Source: Arcobacter sp. FWKO B (GTDB taxonomy: Bacteria > Campylobacterota > Campylobacteria > Campylobacterales > Arcobacteraceae). From it: a stretch of DNA of 64,000 bases. The position numbers and the translations under genes are program-made. The stretch spans positions 806,001-870,000 of the forward strand of contig NZ_CP041403.1 in NCBI RefSeq assembly GCF_014844135.1, written 5' to 3'. Within the stretch, counting starts at the first letter, position 1, and each line of letters starts with the position of its first letter. The notes below the pieces were generated by a model. It made no database searches. It saw only the letters and a list, made by a program, of their open reading frames with translations, and was not told the origin of the DNA. Below, one piece after another: positions 62,154-64,000 of the stretch.

Positions 62154-63055
62154 TAAAATTCCCTATCACACATTTGTTGCATTATATCTATTAATGATGG
62201 GTTATTTTCATCTTTTATAGCTTCTATTGCCTCAAAGCCAAGTTGTTTCGTAAGTTCTATAGATGATTTTAGTGTATTAGTAGAATAGAAACTATTTTTT
62301 AACCAAACACTTTCTTCACTATTTAGCTCTTTTTTAAATATTGATTTTAACTTTTCTTTTCCACTATCATCTAACTCATTGTATAATTTCAGATAAGGAA
62401 TTGTTACTTTTCCTTCTTTAAAATCAGCCATAGCAGGCTTCCCAAGTGTTGCCTCATCAGCCGTAATATCAAGAATATCATCTACCATCTGAAAAGCAAT
62501 CCCTAGATTTCTTCCATAAATAGCATATTTGCTCTCATCAAGTCCAGCTAAAATAGCAGCACTTGCTGCACTTGCTTCTATCAAAGAACCTGTTTTTTTA
62601 TAAATCATATCAAGGTATAAGTCATAATTAGTATTAAACGATTTACCCAAATCCACATCTATCATCTCACCGATACTAAGAAGGGTCACGGCATTTGAGA
62701 TATTATAAGCAATTTTTGGATTCATAAAAGTAAGCTTTGTAAAAGCAATAGAATATAAAATATCTCCAAACATTATAGATGTTTTATTGTCATACATTGC
62801 ATTTATAGATGGTTTACCTCTTCTTGTAAGTGCATCATCTATTACATCATCATGAAGTAATGAAGCAGCATGAATCATCTCAACAACTGCACAAAGCTTT
62901 ATTGACTCTTCATTGACCCCTGCAATTTTGAGTATTAGCTTACTTCTAAGCATCTTACCAGTAGGTAACAACTCAAGAAGTTCCAAACTTTTTGAGTGAC
63001 CACATTCAGCCGTAAACTCTTTTATTTTTGCTTTTACTTTTAATAAATCTTCCAT
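62153..63055 (-). CDS. Long-chain polyprenyl diphosphate synthase
   Basis: 300 residues with both aspartate-rich motifs: LLHDDVIDDALTRRGKPS (first) and FQMVDDILDITAD (second). It lengthens isoprenoid chains, probably for the menaquinone side chain (IspB type). It starts the hemA-proS-hemC-type run on the minus strand. Confidence 0.9.
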   Translation of the reverse strand: MEDLLKVKAKIKEFTAECGHSKSLELLELLPTGKMLRSKLILKIAGVNEESIKLCAVVEMIHAASLLHDDVIDDALTRRGKPSINAMYDNKTSIMFGDILYSIAFTKLTFMNPKIAYNISNAVTLLSIGEMIDVDLGKSFNTNYDLYLDMIYKKTGSLIEASAASAAILAGLDESKYAIYGRNLGIAFQMVDDILDITADEATLGKPAMADFKEGKVTIPYLKLYNELDDSGKEKLKSIFKKELNSEESVWLKNSFYSTNTLKSSIELTKQLGFEAIEAIKDENNPSLIDIMQQMCDREF

Positions 63056-63070
63056 AAAACTCCGTTTTGT

Positions 63071-63189
63071 AATTAATAACTAATAGCTAATAATTAATAA
63101 CTATGGTATCACTTAGTGATAATTTTAATTGTTGCGAAGCAACACCTAAATTATTAATTATTAATTATTCATTATTAACTATTAATTAA
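63071..63189. repeat. MITE-like repeat, copy A
   Basis: AT-rich inverted ends (AATTAATAACTAATA ... TATTAACTATTAATT) around a core CTATGGTATCACTTAGTGAT and hairpin GTTGCGAAGCAAC. The core is about 90% or more identical to copy B at 63501. It lies between the DUF2018 and prenyl-synthase genes. Confidence 0.75.
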
Positions 63190-63486
63190 TTAGCTATCTA
63201 ACCTACAAACAATATCACCCGTAAAAGCTATATATAAGCTCTTTTTATGGTCTTCCAACTCATCGCTTCCACTTAATACATGTGATCTTATCATTTTTTC
63301 CAAAGTCTCATCATCATAGTGATTTGCCAGTATTTTTTCCATTGCTGCAAACTTTGCAAATATATCATCAAAAGCATCTTGGACTAGTTCATCATTTGCT
63401 TGATTTGCTATATCCCAAAATTTACTTCTTGGCGTTCCACCAAATATATCGTTTTCATCTTCAAATAGTGCTTCATACTTATTCAT
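63190..63486 (-). CDS. DUF2018 family protein
   Basis: 98 residues, all-helical: NKYEALFEDENDIFGGTPRSKFWDIA then KFAAMEKILANHYDDETLEKMI and SLYIAFTGDIVCRLD. This is the small DUF2018 family restricted mainly to Campylobacterota (HP0242 of Helicobacter pylori is a structural example). Function unknown. It is bracketed by two copies of a MITE-like repeat. Confidence 0.85.
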   Translation of the reverse strand: MNKYEALFEDENDIFGGTPRSKFWDIANQANDELVQDAFDDIFAKFAAMEKILANHYDDETLEKMIRSHVLSGSDELEDHKKSLYIAFTGDIVCRLDS

Positions 63487-63500
63487 ATTTTCCCCTTTAT

Positions 63501-63609
63501 AATTAATAACTAATAATTAATAGTTAATAACTATGGTATCACTTCGTGACAATTTTAATTGTTGCGAAGCAAATCCACAGTTATTAGTTATTCGTTATTA
63601 ATTATTCAT
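63501..63609. repeat. MITE-like repeat, copy B
   Basis: Same structure as copy A with AATTAATAACTAATAATTAA at the left and TTATTAGTTATTCGTTATTA at the right. Its right end contains the hisD stop codon, so insertion was at the very end of hisD. Confidence 0.75.
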
Positions 63610-64000
63610 TGAATTCTAACTTTTATTGACTCTTCATGAGCCGTAAGCCCTTCTGTGTGTGCTAGTAATGCACACTCGTTTCCAACTTCTTGTATAGCTT
63701 TATGACTAAAGCTAACAATAGAGCTTTTTTTCATAAAATGCTCCACATTTAATGGGCTATAAAATTTAGCCGTACTTCCTGTTGGAAGTGTATGATTTGG
63801 ACCAGCTAGGTAGTCACCTATTGGCTCAGGTGTATTTTCACCTAAGAAAATAGCCCCTGCGTGTTTGATAAAAGGAAGCAACTCAAAAGGATTTTTTGTC
63901 ATCACTTCTAGGTGTTCTGGTGCTATTTCATTCATAAGGGCTAGTGCTTCATCCATATCAGTTGCTACTATTATAGCACCTCTTTCATTTATAGATTTTG
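63606..64000 (-). CDS. hisD: Histidinol dehydrogenase, C-terminal part (cut by window edge)
   Basis: 131 codons plus stop are visible; the frame stays open through the window edge (RGAIIVATDMDEAL). NEIAPEHLEVMTKNP, GAIFLGENTPEPIGDYLAGPNHTLPTGSTAKFYSPL and the HTEGLTAHEESI close match the end of HisD, including zinc-site residues. It catalyses the last two steps of histidine synthesis. Confidence 0.95.
   Translation of the reverse strand, partial: KSINERGAIIVATDMDEALALMNEIAPEHLEVMTKNPFELLPFIKHAGAIFLGENTPEPIGDYLAGPNHTLPTGSTAKFYSPLNVEHFMKKSSIVSFSHKAIQEVGNECALLAHTEGLTAHEESIKVRIQ

Noticed and set aside
1-64000. tRNA, rRNA or tmRNA genes
   Set aside because: No cloverleaf with TTCGA-type arm or rRNA segment was recognised by eye; a tRNAscan run would settle it.

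Overview
The window is low-G+C DNA with tightly packed genes. It almost certainly comes from a free-living or host-associated Campylobacterota bacterium of the Arcobacter/Aliarcobacter type. The evidence is the napA-G-H-B-F-L-D gene order, a CetB-like PAS protein, a DUF2018 gene beside hisD, catalase paired with an ankyrin protein, the short Hcp form, and the general gene style. No rRNA, tRNA or CRISPR array was seen.

Layout. 1-9300: a periplasmic-binding protein with the start of a membrane sensor, then the periplasmic nitrate reductase operon (minus strand), whose promoter carries a TTGAC-N4-GTCAA box. 9300-13200: a nitrate/NO-type control block with a PilJ-type sensor, a Crp/Fnr regulator, a candidate small RNA, a YgbA_NO protein, cytochrome c and a MOSC protein. 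13200-14435: DEAD-box helicase. 14436-20950: an accessory island with a KilA-N protein, a 1563-residue nuclease-STAND NTPase that looks like an anti-phage defence protein, the decayed start of a Fic gene, a gene remnant richer in G+C, and an array of 33-bp palindromes. 21011-28500: hcp, an FmdE-like gene with a second copy of the candidate small RNA, ankyrin protein and catalase, and anaerobic ribonucleotide reductase in two pieces with its activase. 28500-32250: TsdA-like dihaem cytochrome and a Cache/response-regulator/kinase trio. 32260-37300: cytochrome c, a second Crp/Fnr regulator, hemerythrin, DUF2249, a 12-helix membrane protein and a kinase-like protein. 37466-50062: two chemoreceptors, the remnant of a third, dnaX, murI, rho, and a three-gene envelope operon of unknown function. 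50119-64000: TRAP transporter, a MlaA/MlaC/RND lipid-transport operon, then housekeeping genes (hemC, a dsbC-like gene, fxsA, proS, hemA, a prenyl synthase, DUF2018 gene, hisD).

Regulation. At least eleven boxes of the form TTGAY-N4-RTCAA can be read. At most of them, placing the box centre at -41.5 puts a recognisable -10 hexamer in the expected position (exact TATAAT for the MOSC and cytochrome c genes). Both Crp/Fnr proteins have an ETLSR recognition helix, which suits a TTGAT-type site. The boxes link nap, hcp, ygbA, the FmdE-like gene, nrdD, cytochrome c, hemerythrin, a regulator and two RNA elements into one anaerobic/nitrosative regulon.

Most notable items: (1) the KilA-N plus nuclease-STAND operon with paired palindromes spaced exactly 41 bp; (2) two related structured RNA elements, each beginning where a box-driven promoter would start transcription and each presenting a loop that copies the 16S anti-Shine-Dalgarno tail; (3) another candidate RNA at 47832-47956 with two 29-nt pyrimidine-rich loops, one containing CCUCCUCCC; (4) a dispersed GGAAC/GTTCC double-hairpin repeat that sits inside operons and once within a reading frame.
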